Assembly (NCBI RefSeq): GCF_904067045.1
Contig: NZ_CAJFDC010000007.1
Location: 512,491-576,490 of the forward strand
Origin: Pseudomonas sp. FEN
GTDB lineage: Bacteria; Pseudomonadota; Gammaproteobacteria; Pseudomonadales; Pseudomonadaceae
Length of the DNA stretch: 64,000 nucleotides
Direction of reading: 5' to 3'
The notes below the pieces were generated by a model, which did not search any database, had not been told where the DNA came from, and saw nothing but the letters and a program-made list of their open reading frames with translations. Made by a program: the position numbers and the translations under genes. Numbering within the stretch: the stretch's first letter is position 1; every line of letters starts with the position of its first letter. Of this stretch, positions 36,096-47,068 are shown piece after piece.

Positions 36096-37238
36096 ATGAA
36101 TGATCTCTCCAGACTGCAAAGCCCTGCCGCCGTCCAAGCCGCCTTTGACGAGTTTTCAACCCTGGGACGCTCTGCCTTTCTGAAGCGGTATGGCTTCGGA
36201 AAATCGAGGTACTTCCTGGTACGCAATCCGCGAAATGGCGAACAGTGCGATATCAAAGCCGTTGTGGCGGTTGCCTACGGAGTGCAATTCCCATCTGACG
36301 GCCCACTGAGCGCGACAGCACTTGTGGAAAATGAAGCGACCGTCGCGGCCAAATTGCAGTCGCTCGGGTTCGAGGTGATACGAATCGGAGAGGACTGGTC
36401 CCAGGACGAAGTCGATGCGACCGTAGCCGATTACTTTGAGATGCTGAGGCTTGAAGCTGAACAGCGCCCCTACAACAAAACCGAACACAACAGCGCATTG
36501 CGCACCCGCCTCAACGGACGAAGCAAAGGTTCGGTGGAGCTCAAGCATTCGAACATCAGCGCCATTTTGGCCGGTCTGGAATTGCCATTTATTCAGGGCT
36601 ACAAGCCCCGAGGCAACAGCCAGCTTTTGCTGCGTCAAGCGGTTCAGGCCTATGTCACAGACAACCGCAGCGTCATGCACAAAGTTGTTGATGCACTGGA
36701 GGAAGTGAAGGCGCCCGGGGAAAAGACCTACACCGGCACCGTGCTGGTGGATGCGCCCAAGAAGGAAGCTTTACTTCAGGCATCCGAAGCCGCATCGCGC
36801 ATCCGCATACCTCGTAAGCTCAATTTCGCGGCACGTGACGAAGCCAACCGGCAACTGGGCCGCAGCGGAGAGGAATGGGTCATCGGCTACGAGCACCAGC
36901 GGTTGCAGGAGGCTGGCTACCCAGATCTGATTCAGCAACTGGAATGGATATCGGACACCCGAGGCGACGGCGCTGGATTCGACATTTTGTCGTTCGATAC
37001 ACCAGTGGACCATCGGTACATCGAAGTCAAAACCACCAACAATGGAATAGCGGCGCCCTTCATCATCAGCCACAACGAGCTGCAGTTCTCAAAAGAGATG
37101 GATCAACAGTTCTTTCTCTACCGGGTGTTTGAGCTGCGCAACGCGCCCAAGCTCTTCATTCTGCGCGGGGATCTGTCGGATCAGTTGTACCTGAACCCTT
37201 TGGATTTCAGGGCGAGCTTTCGAAATTACGTTGGCTAA
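36096..37238 (+). CDS. DUF3883 nuclease-like protein with ScoMcrA-type head
   Basis: A 380-residue protein. Residues about 15-65 (DEFSTLGRSAFLKRYGFGKS, then DIKAVVAVAYG) resemble the N-terminal head domain of ScoMcrA-like modification-dependent restriction enzymes. Residues about 120-180 form a helical middle domain. The C-terminal 110 residues match DUF3883, a PD-(D/E)xK nuclease fold: GRSGEEWVIGYEHQRL, GAGFDILSFD with the acidic residue, and YIEVKTT with the ExK pair. It may cut modified or foreign DNA. No methyltransferase gene lies beside it. It stands alone in an accessory stretch and could be a single-gene defence system. Confidence 0.75.
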   Translation: MNDLSRLQSPAAVQAAFDEFSTLGRSAFLKRYGFGKSRYFLVRNPRNGEQCDIKAVVAVAYGVQFPSDGPLSATALVENEATVAAKLQSLGFEVIRIGEDWSQDEVDATVADYFEMLRLEAEQRPYNKTEHNSALRTRLNGRSKGSVELKHSNISAILAGLELPFIQGYKPRGNSQLLLRQAVQAYVTDNRSVMHKVVDALEEVKAPGEKTYTGTVLVDAPKKEALLQASEAASRIRIPRKLNFAARDEANRQLGRSGEEWVIGYEHQRLQEAGYPDLIQQLEWISDTRGDGAGFDILSFDTPVDHRYIEVKTTNNGIAAPFIISHNELQFSKEMDQQFFLYRVFELRNAPKLFILRGDLSDQLYLNPLDFRASFRNYVG

Positions 37239-37290
37239 ATTTTCAGCCGGCCAATCGCACTGAATCAATTTTCAAACAGCTCTAGCAGCG

Positions 37291-37406
37291 ACTTCCATGG
37301 TGACTTCCATGGTGAAAAAGCCTATCCCCTCCCCTGAACGAGCAACACAAACCGAAAGACATTCCCCTCGACTTCCGCGGTGAGTTCCGCGGTCACTTCC
37401 GCGGTT
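37291..37406. repeat. Five 12-bp repeats of ACTTCC(AT/GC)GGT type
   Basis: ACTTCCATGGTG occurs at 37291-37302 and 37303-37314. ACTTCCGCGGTG, AGTTCCGCGGTC and ACTTCCGCGGTT follow at 37371-37382, 37383-37394 and 37395-37406. Each unit carries a 6-bp palindrome (CCATGG or CCGCGG). They lie between the convergent nuclease gene and magF. Confidence 0.75.
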
Positions 37407-37446
37407 GCATATCAGACCTTTCAGAGATTAGGGATTATTAGGCCGG

Positions 37447-38265
37447 TTACGGATAACTAAACCGCCTCGCCAACGTCAGTTCCCCCGGCGCCCGCATCGG
37501 CACGATGAACGATTCCATCTTCTCGTTCACCGTCCCCTCCTCCGTAATCACCGTAACCTTCGCCGTGGTCAGTGGCTGAACGGCATTCTCCTGCCCGCCG
37601 CTCTCGTCATCGTCACTGCGATAACCGCCACCGAAGTAGTTCACATAGATCAGGTACTGCCCCTTGATCGGCGCGGGCATGGAGAAAATCTCCGGGCCGT
37701 AACCCGTGGTCACGTCCACATCCAACGCCGCACCATTCGGAGCGACCCGATCGCCGTACCAGATATGCGCGCCATCCGGCGTCACCACATGCAGGTCCAG
37801 GTCAGTGCCGTCGGTGTCCCACGACAGCAGAATCCGCAACTTGGCCGGCGTCGCGCCGCCACCCACATTCAGAAACTGCACTCGCTTGCGCTGCTGCCCA
37901 TCCGGGCTGCGCACTTCAACGCTGTTGCTGCCAGTGGGAAACGAAAACGGTCGATCAAAATTCCCCGACTCATCGATCTTCAACGGCATGCTCACGCCAT
38001 TGACGATCAGATTCCCCGGCATCCTGGCGCTCTTCGGCGCGCCCTTGATCATGCCCCGGATCCGCGCCGTATCCGCCTGGCCCGCAGGGGTGTTAACCGA
38101 TGAAGCCGGGTAGTTGACGGTCTGGCGGAAGTGCTCGCCATCCGCCGAGCCGGCGTGCCAGCCGCCCTTGGGCGTGTCCAACTGGATGCCGCTATCGGCA
38201 TGGGCCGCGTTCAGCACAACCAGGGCGCCGAGGAACAGGACAACGGTGGAGATGCGCAATTTCAT
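37447..38265 (-). CDS. magF: DUF2135 (YfaP-like) exported protein, MagF-like
   Basis: A 272-residue exported protein with a signal peptide (LRISTVVLFLGALVVLNAAH) and a DUF2135 domain in the second half (LRILLSWDTDGTDLDLHVVT, PDGAHIWYG, GQYLIYVNYFGGGY). It is the last gene of the six-gene alpha-2-macroglobulin operon, three bases after magE. A second DUF2135 protein (MagA-like) opens the operon; the two share the plan but are diverged. These proteins are thought to assist the periplasmic macroglobulin, but their action is unknown. Confidence 0.8.
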   Translation of the reverse strand: MKLRISTVVLFLGALVVLNAAHADSGIQLDTPKGGWHAGSADGEHFRQTVNYPASSVNTPAGQADTARIRGMIKGAPKSARMPGNLIVNGVSMPLKIDESGNFDRPFSFPTGSNSVEVRSPDGQQRKRVQFLNVGGGATPAKLRILLSWDTDGTDLDLHVVTPDGAHIWYGDRVAPNGAALDVDVTTGYGPEIFSMPAPIKGQYLIYVNYFGGGYRSDDDESGGQENAVQPLTTAKVTVITEEGTVNEKMESFIVPMRAPGELTLARRFSYP

Positions 38266-38268
38266 GGC

Positions 38269-39915
38269 CTATTCCAGTAACAGGTGACGGGCAAGCCCTT
38301 CGACGTAATCTTCGTCCTGGCCGTTCGGATGGGCCTCGAACGCCAGGTGCAGGTATTCATGGGTCAGGTCGAGGCGGTCCTGCTGGGTCAGCACGCCGCG
38401 CACATAGATGCGTTGGCGCTCGCGGTCGACATAAGGCCGACCGTAAGACACCCGACAGACCGCAAACTGGCTCAATTCGTTATAGCCGACTTCCTGATCC
38501 AGGCGCTGGCGCCAGACGCGACGCTGTTTCAGCAGCCATTCCTGCGCTGCCGGCAACGGCTCACACGAAGCCACCGGGTTGTCCCAGCGGCTCAAGCTCG
38601 CACGCGGATAAGCGTGTTGGAGAATCTGGTCATAACGCTCGCCGCCCTTGGCCTGTTCCACTGCCTGTTGCCAGGACAGCTTGTCCGGGCCCGACTGATC
38701 AGAGTGGTAAGTCACCGGACTGCCCGCCAACACCAGGTCGCTGGTCCAGGCCGCGATACCCCGAGCTTCGGCAGTGGCAGGACGTGGTGCAACACGCTGA
38801 CGGCCGCTGCTGTCGTCAATGCTCAGGCAGTCGCCACTACGGCCAGCGTTCTGCAACAGGTAGGTGCGGATCGCCACGGCCAGGGCCTTGGCGGCTTCGA
38901 CCGGTTCGGTCTTGGCTTCGCGTTGCAGGACACGGGCGACATATTCCTCACGGTCCAGCCGCGCCACCAGTTGTGGCTGACCGGCATTCTGCAACAGGAA
39001 GAGTTCACCCGCGCTTTCGATCTCCAACTGGTTGCCGTTGGCGAAGTCGACCCGGTAGTGACCTTGCAAGGCCCCCTTGGGAGCGGCTTGGCCGTCAGCA
39101 CGGGTAACGCCTTTCAGCGGGTAACGGGAAAACAGATCGACCTGCACGCAACGCCCGGCATCCTCGGATGACGGCGATGGCAAGAAACTGCCCAGCACAT
39201 CCGAGTAGTGCCGCAGCACCATCTGGCTGGTACCGCGACCACCGGCCCAAAGCGGTGTGCCATCTTCCAGCCAACCGGCAAAACCGCCCTGGCGTGACTG
39301 CGAATCCTGATCTCCGAGCCAGCTCCAGGTCTTGACCCGCACGCGCCCGCCGAGCAGTCCCACCGCCTGACCATCGGCGGCGTTGAGCACCACGTCCAGC
39401 AGCAGTTTGCGCGCCGTTTCCTGAGCCGGCAGTGTGCGCAACGCTTCCAGCAGTTGCACCACGGGGACACGGGTTTGCGGTTGCAGTTGGTTGAAACTCA
39501 GCAGCCAGGCGGGTGCCTGCCGTGCTTGCCAATAGTCACGCCATTGGCCGTCATCGATCTTCAAGCGCTTGGGGTCAAAGTACAAACCACAGGAGCGGAC
39601 CAACGCCGCATCCCGGGCAATACTGCCGCCAGGGGTGCAGCAATAGACTTCCTCGTGATCCTGCCCATGACAATCGTAGGCAGGCTCTTTCTGGTCGGTG
39701 TCCACCAACCAGGCATAGACGAAGAGTTTCCACAGGCTGCCCAACGGCGTTTGCAGATCCGCCGGCACCGGCTCGCGGTTGAGCACCTGGGTGGTGTTCA
39801 ACTGCACCAGCTCATAACCGTCGGAGGTTTTCCAAGCCAGGCGCAAGGGCGCTTCCTCTGCCGTCGCCAGCAGAGGAAAGAGGCACAACAGCAGCCAGGC
39901 CAGTGGGCGGGTCAT
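38269..39915 (-). CDS. magE: DUF2300 (YfaQ-like) exported protein, MagE-like
   Basis: A 548-residue exported protein. ATG 39915 gives a clean signal peptide (MTRPLAWLLLCLFPLLATA) and follows the magD stop by one base. The middle carries the SpoIID-like segment REAKTEPVEAAKALAVAIRT, and the C-terminus has HEYLHLAFEAHPNGQDEDYV, an HExxH-like pattern (HEYLH) that could bind metal. E. coli YfaQ is the family reference. The role may lie in cell-wall contact of the macroglobulin complex; this is inference. Confidence 0.8.
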   Translation of the reverse strand: MTRPLAWLLLCLFPLLATAEEAPLRLAWKTSDGYELVQLNTTQVLNREPVPADLQTPLGSLWKLFVYAWLVDTDQKEPAYDCHGQDHEEVYCCTPGGSIARDAALVRSCGLYFDPKRLKIDDGQWRDYWQARQAPAWLLSFNQLQPQTRVPVVQLLEALRTLPAQETARKLLLDVVLNAADGQAVGLLGGRVRVKTWSWLGDQDSQSRQGGFAGWLEDGTPLWAGGRGTSQMVLRHYSDVLGSFLPSPSSEDAGRCVQVDLFSRYPLKGVTRADGQAAPKGALQGHYRVDFANGNQLEIESAGELFLLQNAGQPQLVARLDREEYVARVLQREAKTEPVEAAKALAVAIRTYLLQNAGRSGDCLSIDDSSGRQRVAPRPATAEARGIAAWTSDLVLAGSPVTYHSDQSGPDKLSWQQAVEQAKGGERYDQILQHAYPRASLSRWDNPVASCEPLPAAQEWLLKQRRVWRQRLDQEVGYNELSQFAVCRVSYGRPYVDRERQRIYVRGVLTQQDRLDLTHEYLHLAFEAHPNGQDEDYVEGLARHLLLE

Positions 39916-39916
39916 G

Positions 39917-42900
39917 TTATTCGACCGTGATCTGCCCAAGCGCCGGCTTCTGCTCCTGGGCCTGGTGCTCTGGCGCATAGATCTGGCTGAAACGCGCCGG
40001 CGGCAACTTGAACTGGCCCTTCTGCGAGAAGCGGATCAGATGGCGCAGGCGCACTTCACCGTTGAGGCTGTTGACCGGCACACCGTAAGCCATCTGCCCC
40101 GGTTCGAAATGCGCCTTCTCCAAAGGCGTGGCTTCAGCACCGGCCAACCCCTCAAGATTGACGCCCCAGGTGGTGCGCTCGACATCGGCGCCCGGCGGCA
40201 ACGGCACTTCGAGCATGCCGTAGCGCAGTGGTTTGGCGCTCTTGGTGCTGAGGATCACTTCATCCAGGTAGAGACTGTCGCTGGACAACGGTTTGTCACC
40301 CACGGCCTTGAGGCTGAAGGTGTAGGCGTCGTCGCCCGGCACCAGTTCCAGCAGGCGGCGCTTGATCTGCACCGGCAGGTCATCCGGGACTTTCTGCTGG
40401 CTGAGGTAGCTCAGCTTGGCCCGCAGCGGAAGCTCCTGCGCACCGCTCACGGTCAACACGCTCGGTACACCCGGGCCCTGCCATTGCCAGTAGTTCTCAC
40501 CGGTCCCGCCCTGACGCGCTTGCCAGCCTTCGCCCGGGGTCAGGTTGACCATTTTCGGGGTCTGCTCGACGCTGCGTTGCAGCCAGGTCAGGGCCAGGGC
40601 GCGTTCCAGGGTGGATTGCTGCGGCAACAGGCGCTGCAACAGGTCCTGAGCCAGGTCGGCGTTGAACGGTTTGATCGACAGGTTCAAGGCGCTGGCGAAC
40701 GGCTGCGAGCTGGCGCCGAGGCGCTGCTCGGCCGCGGGCAGTTGCTTGCTGAACGCATCCGGCAAGGCGACTTTGCTCTGGCGGGCCAGGGCGGCGGTCA
40801 GTACCCGCGCACTGGCCAGGCCCAGGGCCGAATCCGGTGCGCTCATGATCACGCTGTCCTGGCCATCGTCCATCAGGTTGGCGTCGGCGCCCTCGCCGGC
40901 TTTCGCCAGTTCGTCCATCAGGCCGCTCAGCAGGGTGTTCACCGGCAGTTGCATGTCCTTGGCGAACGACAACACCAGCGCCCGTTGCAGCAACGGCGTG
41001 ACGCTGGCCTGTTTGGCATAGACATCCAGCACCCGCTGCCAGTGCTCCGGCGGCAGGCTGATGCCCAGCGCCTTGCTGGCGTGCCAGTCGGCGTAATAGG
41101 CGTAGCCGGTGAGGAAGGCGTCTGGAGTGACATCTTCGCCCCACCAGGTGAACCAGGCGTCCGGCCCGGCCATCGAGACCAGGCGCAGGCGGCTGTTCTG
41201 CATGATCAGACGCAGACGGTCGCGGACCTGGGCGTTGGCCGACAGTGCCGGGTAGGCGATGCTCAACGGCAGCAGTTGGCTGGCAGTCTGTTCGACGCCA
41301 CCGTAGGGGTAGCTGAGCAGGTCGTCGAGGTTGGCGCGGAACAGTGCTTGCGGGCTGTCGTCGAGGCGCAGGCGAATATCGCTGGCGTCCGCCGGCAGGC
41401 TCAACGGCGTGTCGCCACTGGCCACACTGAGGTTCTGGCTTTGCGTCACTTGCCAGCCGTCGCCCACCGCACTCAGGTGCACGGTCAGGGCGTCCTGGGA
41501 CTTGCCATCCTGTTGCAGTTCAGCACTCCAGTCGCCACTGCTCAGCGCGGTCGCCGGCAGCGGGATGTAGTTGATGCCTTTGTTCAGGGACAACGGCAAG
41601 CGCTGTTCCTGACGAGCGTAGCGAATCACCAGTTCGGTCTTGACCGGCTTGTCGGCCTGACTGAAGGCGAACAGGCCAAGCTTCGGCTGGTCGCCGCTGC
41701 GGAAGTGGGTCGGACCGCTCCATTTCAGGTACAGCGGTTTGTCGGAACGGATGAACTGGTTCTTCTGCCCCACTTGTCCGGCATCGGCGATGGCCCGGGC
41801 GGTGATGCGCCAGCGGGTCAGGGAGTCCGGCATGCGGAAGGTGAAGCGCACCTTGCCGTTGGCATCGGTGACCAGTTCCGGCTGCCAGGCGGCGGTGTCG
41901 ACGTCTTCGCGACGCGGCCGCTCCAGCACTTTCACTCCGCGCTCGCTGCGGTTGGCCTTGCCCGGCGCGCCCGGGCTGCCCGGCAATGCCACGTCGTAGC
42001 TGATAAACGACAGGCTGGCGCTGGTGCGCACGTTGTTGCGCCGTGGGTGGTAGAAGAACTGGTCGATGCTCGGCGCCACTTCCGGCTGCAGTGCGTAGAT
42101 CATTTCATCCACCACGCTGACGGTCAGGTGCGCCGCGACCGGCTTGCCGGCGAACTGGGTGGTCAGGTCCACCGAGACGGTGTCGCCCGGCTGGTAGCTG
42201 TCCTTGTCGGTGGCAATGGCCACGTCGATCTGCGGCGTGGTGACCTTGAGGCCGGCGTTCTGGAAGCTGTATTCACCACCCTTGGTGTAGAGCACCGAGA
42301 AGGTCAGGTTGGGGGAGAAGTTGTCCTTCACCGGAATCCGCGCACGGTATTGGGTGTCGCTGATTTTCTCCAGGCGCAACCAGTCGCCGCCCTTGGACAG
42401 CAATGCCGTGGCCTCGACCTTGTCGCGTTCCAGGGACAGCAGCGCGTCGGTGACCGGCTCCGGAAAGGTGATCAGCGCCAGGGCTTCACCACCAGCCTGG
42501 TATTCGGGCTTGTCGAGGAGGATTTCCACGGTGCCGGGCACGGCTTTCACGCCATCGCCGGTCACCGAATGGCCAGTGGCGCCAAGGATGCGCTCGTGAT
42601 CGTCCTTGAGCGACAGGTTGTAGGTGCCAGGACGGTCGAAGGTGACGCTGAAACCTTTGTCATTGGCCGCCAGTTTACCGCTGCCGGTGGACTGGTCTTC
42701 CAGGCGTACCCAGCTATAGGTGCTCGGCGTACCGGCGTTGGGCTGGGCGACGGTGGATTCGCTGGCGTAGCTGAACGCGACCTTCTCACCGGTAGCGCTG
42801 AAACGCTGCGGTGCCGACAAGCGATAGCGCGCCGCGCCGCGCTCGATGAGGATCTCCTTGGTGGTCTTGACCCGATACGCCGCGCCATCGCTGGCGAACA

Positions 42901-44473
42901 CGGTGAGCATGTAGCGGCTCGGTTTTTCCGCCGCCGGCAGGTCAAGCACGGCCTGGCCCTTGTCGTCGGTGGTCAGTTCGGTGCTGGTCAGTTCCACCGG
43001 GAATTGCCCGAGGTATTGCAGCTCGTTGTCAACCATCGACAGTTGCTGGGCGCGCAGGCTCAGTTGCACGCGGGCATCGGCCACCGGCTTGCCGTCCGGG
43101 TAAAGCAACAGCAATTTGCCCTTGATCGGCTCGCCAGTGCGGAAGTCCTGCTTGGCCAGGTCCATGGAAATTTCAAAGTGCGGCTTGATGTACTCGGCGA
43201 CGCGGAAGGCGCTGCTGTAGGTCTGGTCGCGGTAGTTGAAACGCAGTTCGTAACCACCGGCCACGGCGTTATCCGGCAGTTGGAAACGGCCCTGGGTCCC
43301 GGACTTGGCGTCCAGGTTCAGGTCCAGGGTCTGCAAGGTGGTGCCGGTGGCATCCAGCACGCTGACGCGCACCGGGGCGGTGGTCGGGTTGACCGAGTCG
43401 CGGGCGTTCTTGAATTCGCGACCGACGATCTTCATCGACACCCAATCCCCCGGCCGATACAGCGGCCGGTCGGTGAAAGCGTAGAGCTTGGTGTCGTAGA
43501 TTTCGCTGTCGTAATAGAAGTTCTCGGAGACGAAGACACCGCCCTCGTCGTCCTCGCCGATCATGAACGAGCGCTCCGGGCTGACGTGCTTGAGGCGCAG
43601 CAAGCCATCGGCATCGGTCTCGCCACTGCTCATCACGCCCAGGCCGTCGGTCCACAGCACCTTGACCTTGGGCACCGAGCTGCCTTCATGCTTGCGTGCC
43701 GCCCAGACCAGCAGTTCGTCGCCGGCGATCTTGCTCACGGCCACGGTGTTGGAGACAAACACCACGGTGGTCGCGCGGTATTTGCCGATCAGCGCTTCCA
43801 CCAGGTACAGGCCCGGCTTGAGTTTGCCCAGCGGGATATAGACGTTGCCGGGAGCGACGCTGATGAACTGGCTGGAAGAACCAGCCAGGTCGACGCCCTT
43901 CGGCGGCTGGATCGGCTTGGCGTCCCACAGCGGGTAGCGGAACTGGCTGACCATTGGCAGACCGGGCAGTGGCGCGTATTGCGGGTGGTTGTCATACGGG
44001 GTCGGCGCGGCGATGGCCTGGCCCATTTTCAGTTCCGGCACTTCCTCGGTCACTTGCTTGCGCGACTCATAGGAGAACGCCCGCTGCATCACCCGACGGG
44101 ATTTGCGGTACCAGTTGTCCCACAGGTAGGCCAGGGTGTTGGACAGCCCTTCGCCCTTGAACTGACCGTCGCTGACCACCCGGTGCAGGTTCTTCTGGCG
44201 TTTGAGGAACTCCAGCGGCTGGTCGATGCGGTACACGCGGATATCCGCGCCGCCGTAAGGCTCCATGCGGAAACGCCGGTAGTCGCGGCCCGGCGCCTCG
44301 AGGCGGACCAGGGCCTGCTCGTCGCTGGCGAAACTGCTGTCGGCCAGCAGGAAGAAACTCTCGCCGGCCACCGGCGTGTAGTTGCTCGGCGGCACCGAGT
44401 CATCAGCGGCACCAGCGACAACCGGCAGCAGCACGGCCAGGGCGAAAACCATTCGGGAAAACAGACGCTTCAT
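39917..44473 (-). CDS. magD: Bacterial alpha-2-macroglobulin, thioester-lacking
   Basis: A 1518-residue periplasmic protein of the bacterial alpha-2-macroglobulin family (YfaS/MagD type), thought to trap attacking proteases. It has a signal peptide ([20 protein letters not shown]), MG domains ([40 protein letters not shown]), a bait region and the thioester-type domain. At residues about 1057-1062 the sequence is YGGVEQ where thioester members have YGCLEQ, so the Cys is absent and no thioester can form. ATG 44473 is chosen for the signal peptide; ATG 44488 overlaps the magC stop (ATGA) and is an alternative. Gene order matches the P. aeruginosa mag operon. Confidence 0.92.
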   Translation of the reverse strand: MKRLFSRMVFALAVLLPVVAGAADDSVPPSNYTPVAGESFFLLADSSFASDEQALVRLEAPGRDYRRFRMEPYGGADIRVYRIDQPLEFLKRQKNLHRVVSDGQFKGEGLSNTLAYLWDNWYRKSRRVMQRAFSYESRKQVTEEVPELKMGQAIAAPTPYDNHPQYAPLPGLPMVSQFRYPLWDAKPIQPPKGVDLAGSSSQFISVAPGNVYIPLGKLKPGLYLVEALIGKYRATTVVFVSNTVAVSKIAGDELLVWAARKHEGSSVPKVKVLWTDGLGVMSSGETDADGLLRLKHVSPERSFMIGEDDEGGVFVSENFYYDSEIYDTKLYAFTDRPLYRPGDWVSMKIVGREFKNARDSVNPTTAPVRVSVLDATGTTLQTLDLNLDAKSGTQGRFQLPDNAVAGGYELRFNYRDQTYSSAFRVAEYIKPHFEISMDLAKQDFRTGEPIKGKLLLLYPDGKPVADARVQLSLRAQQLSMVDNELQYLGQFPVELTSTELTTDDKGQAVLDLPAAEKPSRYMLTVFASDGAAYRVKTTKEILIERGAARYRLSAPQRFSATGEKVAFSYASESTVAQPNAGTPSTYSWVRLEDQSTGSGKLAANDKGFSVTFDRPGTYNLSLKDDHERILGATGHSVTGDGVKAVPGTVEILLDKPEYQAGGEALALITFPEPVTDALLSLERDKVEATALLSKGGDWLRLEKISDTQYRARIPVKDNFSPNLTFSVLYTKGGEYSFQNAGLKVTTPQIDVAIATDKDSYQPGDTVSVDLTTQFAGKPVAAHLTVSVVDEMIYALQPEVAPSIDQFFYHPRRNNVRTSASLSFISYDVALPGSPGAPGKANRSERGVKVLERPRREDVDTAAWQPELVTDANGKVRFTFRMPDSLTRWRITARAIADAGQVGQKNQFIRSDKPLYLKWSGPTHFRSGDQPKLGLFAFSQADKPVKTELVIRYARQEQRLPLSLNKGINYIPLPATALSSGDWSAELQQDGKSQDALTVHLSAVGDGWQVTQSQNLSVASGDTPLSLPADASDIRLRLDDSPQALFRANLDDLLSYPYGGVEQTASQLLPLSIAYPALSANAQVRDRLRLIMQNSRLRLVSMAGPDAWFTWWGEDVTPDAFLTGYAYYADWHASKALGISLPPEHWQRVLDVYAKQASVTPLLQRALVLSFAKDMQLPVNTLLSGLMDELAKAGEGADANLMDDGQDSVIMSAPDSALGLASARVLTAALARQSKVALPDAFSKQLPAAEQRLGASSQPFASALNLSIKPFNADLAQDLLQRLLPQQSTLERALALTWLQRSVEQTPKMVNLTPGEGWQARQGGTGENYWQWQGPGVPSVLTVSGAQELPLRAKLSYLSQQKVPDDLPVQIKRRLLELVPGDDAYTFSLKAVGDKPLSSDSLYLDEVILSTKSAKPLRYGMLEVPLPPGADVERTTWGVNLEGLAGAEATPLEKAHFEPGQMAYGVPVNSLNGEVRLRHLIRFSQKGQFKLPPARFSQIYAPEHQAQEQKPALGQITVE

Positions 44474-44484
44474 GGGAGACCCGT

Positions 44485-45126
44485 TCATCGAGAGAGGAAG
44501 TTCAGCCGGTAGACGCCGATGAAGTTGGGGTTCGTTGCATCGGGTATCCATCGGGTGTCCTTCCATGTCATGAGTTGCTGCACGCTGGCGGAGCGCATGC
44601 CGTTGTCGGTGGGGGTGGTGGTGCCGGTGTGATAGGCGATATTGCGGCCCATCCAGATCATCAGGTGCTGGTCGTCGCCCTGGTCGAAGAACAGCAGGTC
44701 ACCGGGCCGCGCCTGGTTGAGGTCGCGGCTGACCAGTTGACTGTTGAACTGGATCAGTTTGATCGCATTGACGTAGGGCCCGACCTTGCCGCCGCCCTGT
44801 TGCCATTGCTGGGCCAGGTTGCGCTGGCCTTCGCTGAGGACCAGTTCGGGCGGCAGGTAGCGGTTGGACAGGCCATTGGCCCGTAGCCATTTGTCGTCAT
44901 GGGTTTTCAGCGCTTCGTTGGCGGCGAAACGCACCAGCCCGGCGCAGTCCTGCTGGTACCAGCGCGGGCTCGGGCCCTGGGTCAGTTGCTCCTGAGCGAT
45001 ACGCACGAACCAGGCGCGGAACACCTGCGATTGCTCGACGTCCAGGGGCGGTGTTTCCAGGGCGAACGCGGGCACGCTGAACAGCAGCGCCAGCACGCAC
45101 AGGCCTTTCCGGGCACGCCCCTCCAT
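44485..45126 (-). CDS. magC: DUF1175 (YfaT-like) exported protein, MagC-like
   Basis: A 213-residue exported protein with a signal peptide ([17 protein letters not shown]). DCAGLVRFA and the later [16 protein letters not shown] follow the Cys...His layout of NlpC/P60-like amidases, so a cell-wall peptidase fold is possible. The ATG at 45126 lies only one base from the end of a REP pair (45128-45258), so no ordinary ribosome site is present; the frame is open upstream only through the repeat. Expression may depend on an altered leader or on a later start. Confidence 0.78.
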   Translation of the reverse strand: MEGRARKGLCVLALLFSVPAFALETPPLDVEQSQVFRAWFVRIAQEQLTQGPSPRWYQQDCAGLVRFAANEALKTHDDKWLRANGLSNRYLPPELVLSEGQRNLAQQWQQGGGKVGPYVNAIKLIQFNSQLVSRDLNQARPGDLLFFDQGDDQHLMIWMGRNIAYHTGTTTPTDNGMRSASVQQLMTWKDTRWIPDATNPNFIGVYRLNFLSR

Positions 45127-45127
45127 T

Positions 45128-45258
45128 GTGGCGAGTGGGCTTGCCCACGCTGGGGTGCGCAGCAGCCCTGAAACCTGCAAGCGAGGTCGATCTGACGGAA
45201 TGCGTTGGCCGGTTTTGCGACTGCTGCGCAGTCGAACGTGGGCAAGCCCACTCGCCAC
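45128..45258. repeat. REP pair inside the mag operon
   Basis: GTGGCGAGTGGGCTTGCCCA at 45128 and the inverted partner ending ACTCGCCAC at 45258 flank about 90 bases. It fills the gap between magB and magC and touches the magC start codon. Confidence 0.85.
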
Positions 45259-45311
45259 AGTGGTGCAGCGTTGCCATCCCGATAGCGCCGTGCCAATCGC
45301 GAACATAGGCG

Positions 45312-47033
45312 TCACATCGCGCGCCATTGCAGCGGCAACCACTGCCAGTGGCCGTCCGGCTCGCTGCCTTCCGGCAGGGTCAGGGCGTATTTGCCGAAAC
45401 CGGCGAGCTTTTGCAGCTTGGGAATCAGGTGGGTCTGCGCGGCGTTGCGGAACACCGGCTCCATGTCCTGGGGCAGGCTGTCGAGGGTTTCCTGCTGCAT
45501 CAGTTGCGCCAGGGAGTCCGGGCCGAGGTAGACCGGCATCAGCACGTCCTTGGGCAGCACGTCGGCCAGTGGCGGGAAGTGCTTGTCGAGGGTGCCGAGG
45601 GCCTTGTCCACCAGCTTGTCATCCAGGGAAAACAACAGGGTCGAACCGTGTCGTGCCAGGCTCACGCGGAAGAAGCCCTTGCCGGTGATGGCGTCGGGGT
45701 TCTCGGCTTCCTTGGCGGCGTACTGACCGAAGGTCGAGCTGACCTGACGCTTCCACTGGTGGACGCCGTCTTTCTGCTGCTCGTCGATGGGGAACAGACC
45801 GCCGTCGACATTGCTTTCCTTGCTCCCGACCATCGAGCCGAACAGCTTGCCCAGGTCGGCGTCGAGACTGTCGTTGTCCTTGGTCAGGTTCGCCACCAGC
45901 AACGGTGTGTACAGGCGCGAGTCGGCATACCAGCAAAGGCCGGCGGCACCGCTCATGTGTTCGGTGAGTTTTTTCGCGGTGGCCTCGTCGGCCCCCAGTT
46001 TGACCAGCAGCGGTTGTTGCTGCTCGGCGGCCAGTGGCAGCGCGACGCAGGCGCTGGCGCCTACCGGCATGGCTTGCCAGATCGGCTTGAAGTCGAAGTC
46101 GGCGGCTTTGTCCTGCTCATCCAGGGCGAGGAAGCTGTGCCAGCCCTTGTCGTCCATATCCAGGCGCAGGCCGGCGAAGTTGGGGATAAAGCGCTGGTAA
46201 CCCATGGCCAGGACGCTGGACGCAATCGAGATACGCTGCTTCACGACCGTTTCGCGGGGCTTGAGACCGAAGGCTTCGGGGAACAGTTTGTCGCCATTGA
46301 GCAACGCCGCCAGGGCCTGGGTCGAGACCTCGCCCGGCGCCACTTCGCTGTCGTCGCTGGTTTGCTCGTAAAGCCGGTCCGGGTTGGACAGCACCACCAG
46401 CTTGTCGCCACGGGAAGCGAACAGCAGGGACTTGCTGGCGTTGTAGGCCAGGCGATAGAGCGGCACGCTGTCACCGGCGACCTTCACGTCGCCGACCTTG
46501 GTCAGTTGGGTGTCGTCCAGCGCGACATGGGCCAGGGGCTCAAGCAGTTTGGCCAGGCCGCCGCGGTCCATGACCAGCAGGAAGTCCTTGAGCCGACCAT
46601 CGGCACCGCGCCACAGGGCGATATCCGCCGGCTGGTCGAAGAGTTGCTCGATCAGGTTGTCCTGCAGCTTGAGGTCATGCTCGTAGATGATCCGTCGCAG
46701 GCTGCCGATCAGGCCCAGGCGGTCGCCGTGGGTTTCGTAATAGAAGACGAAATCCTCGGTCAGGGTGTCACGCAGGAACGGCACGCTGAGCAGGTCCTTG
46801 GGCAACTGACTCAGCGACGCGGTTTCCAACAGCGCATCCGGGCGGCTCACGCCGAGTTTTTCCAGGGCCAGTTCCGGGATCGGGGCGGCCGGTTTGTGGT
46901 GGAAAAACCAGCCCAGGCCGCCGGCCACCGTGCCGGCCACGCAAAGCCCGAGCACAAGGCCCAGCCAGCGGCGCGAGCCAGCAGGTGGGGTGGCGGGTAC
47001 GGCGGCGTCCGGGGAAGCTGTGTTATCGCTCAT
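45312..47033 (-). CDS. magB: DUF2138 (YfaA-like) membrane protein, MagB-like
   Basis: A 573-residue protein with a cytosolic proline-rich tail, one membrane span ([20 protein letters not shown]) and a large periplasmic DUF2138 domain ([56 protein letters not shown]). The ATG at 47033 (MSDNTA) is preferred; ATG 47048 is possible and neither has a strong ribosome site. It may anchor the macroglobulin complex in the inner membrane; this is inference. Confidence 0.8.
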   Translation of the reverse strand: MSDNTASPDAAVPATPPAGSRRWLGLVLGLCVAGTVAGGLGWFFHHKPAAPIPELALEKLGVSRPDALLETASLSQLPKDLLSVPFLRDTLTEDFVFYYETHGDRLGLIGSLRRIIYEHDLKLQDNLIEQLFDQPADIALWRGADGRLKDFLLVMDRGGLAKLLEPLAHVALDDTQLTKVGDVKVAGDSVPLYRLAYNASKSLLFASRGDKLVVLSNPDRLYEQTSDDSEVAPGEVSTQALAALLNGDKLFPEAFGLKPRETVVKQRISIASSVLAMGYQRFIPNFAGLRLDMDDKGWHSFLALDEQDKAADFDFKPIWQAMPVGASACVALPLAAEQQQPLLVKLGADEATAKKLTEHMSGAAGLCWYADSRLYTPLLVANLTKDNDSLDADLGKLFGSMVGSKESNVDGGLFPIDEQQKDGVHQWKRQVSSTFGQYAAKEAENPDAITGKGFFRVSLARHGSTLLFSLDDKLVDKALGTLDKHFPPLADVLPKDVLMPVYLGPDSLAQLMQQETLDSLPQDMEPVFRNAAQTHLIPKLQKLAGFGKYALTLPEGSEPDGHWQWLPLQWRAM

Positions 47034-47068
47034 GTTCGCAAAGCCCATTCATCCGTGGAGCGGGATGT

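Noticed and set aside
39914..44512. A 1532-codon open frame on the plus strand opposite magD
   Set aside because: It is the mirror of a highly biased GC-rich gene, has no ribosome site, and its product has no domain; magD on the other strand has a signal peptide and clear family match.
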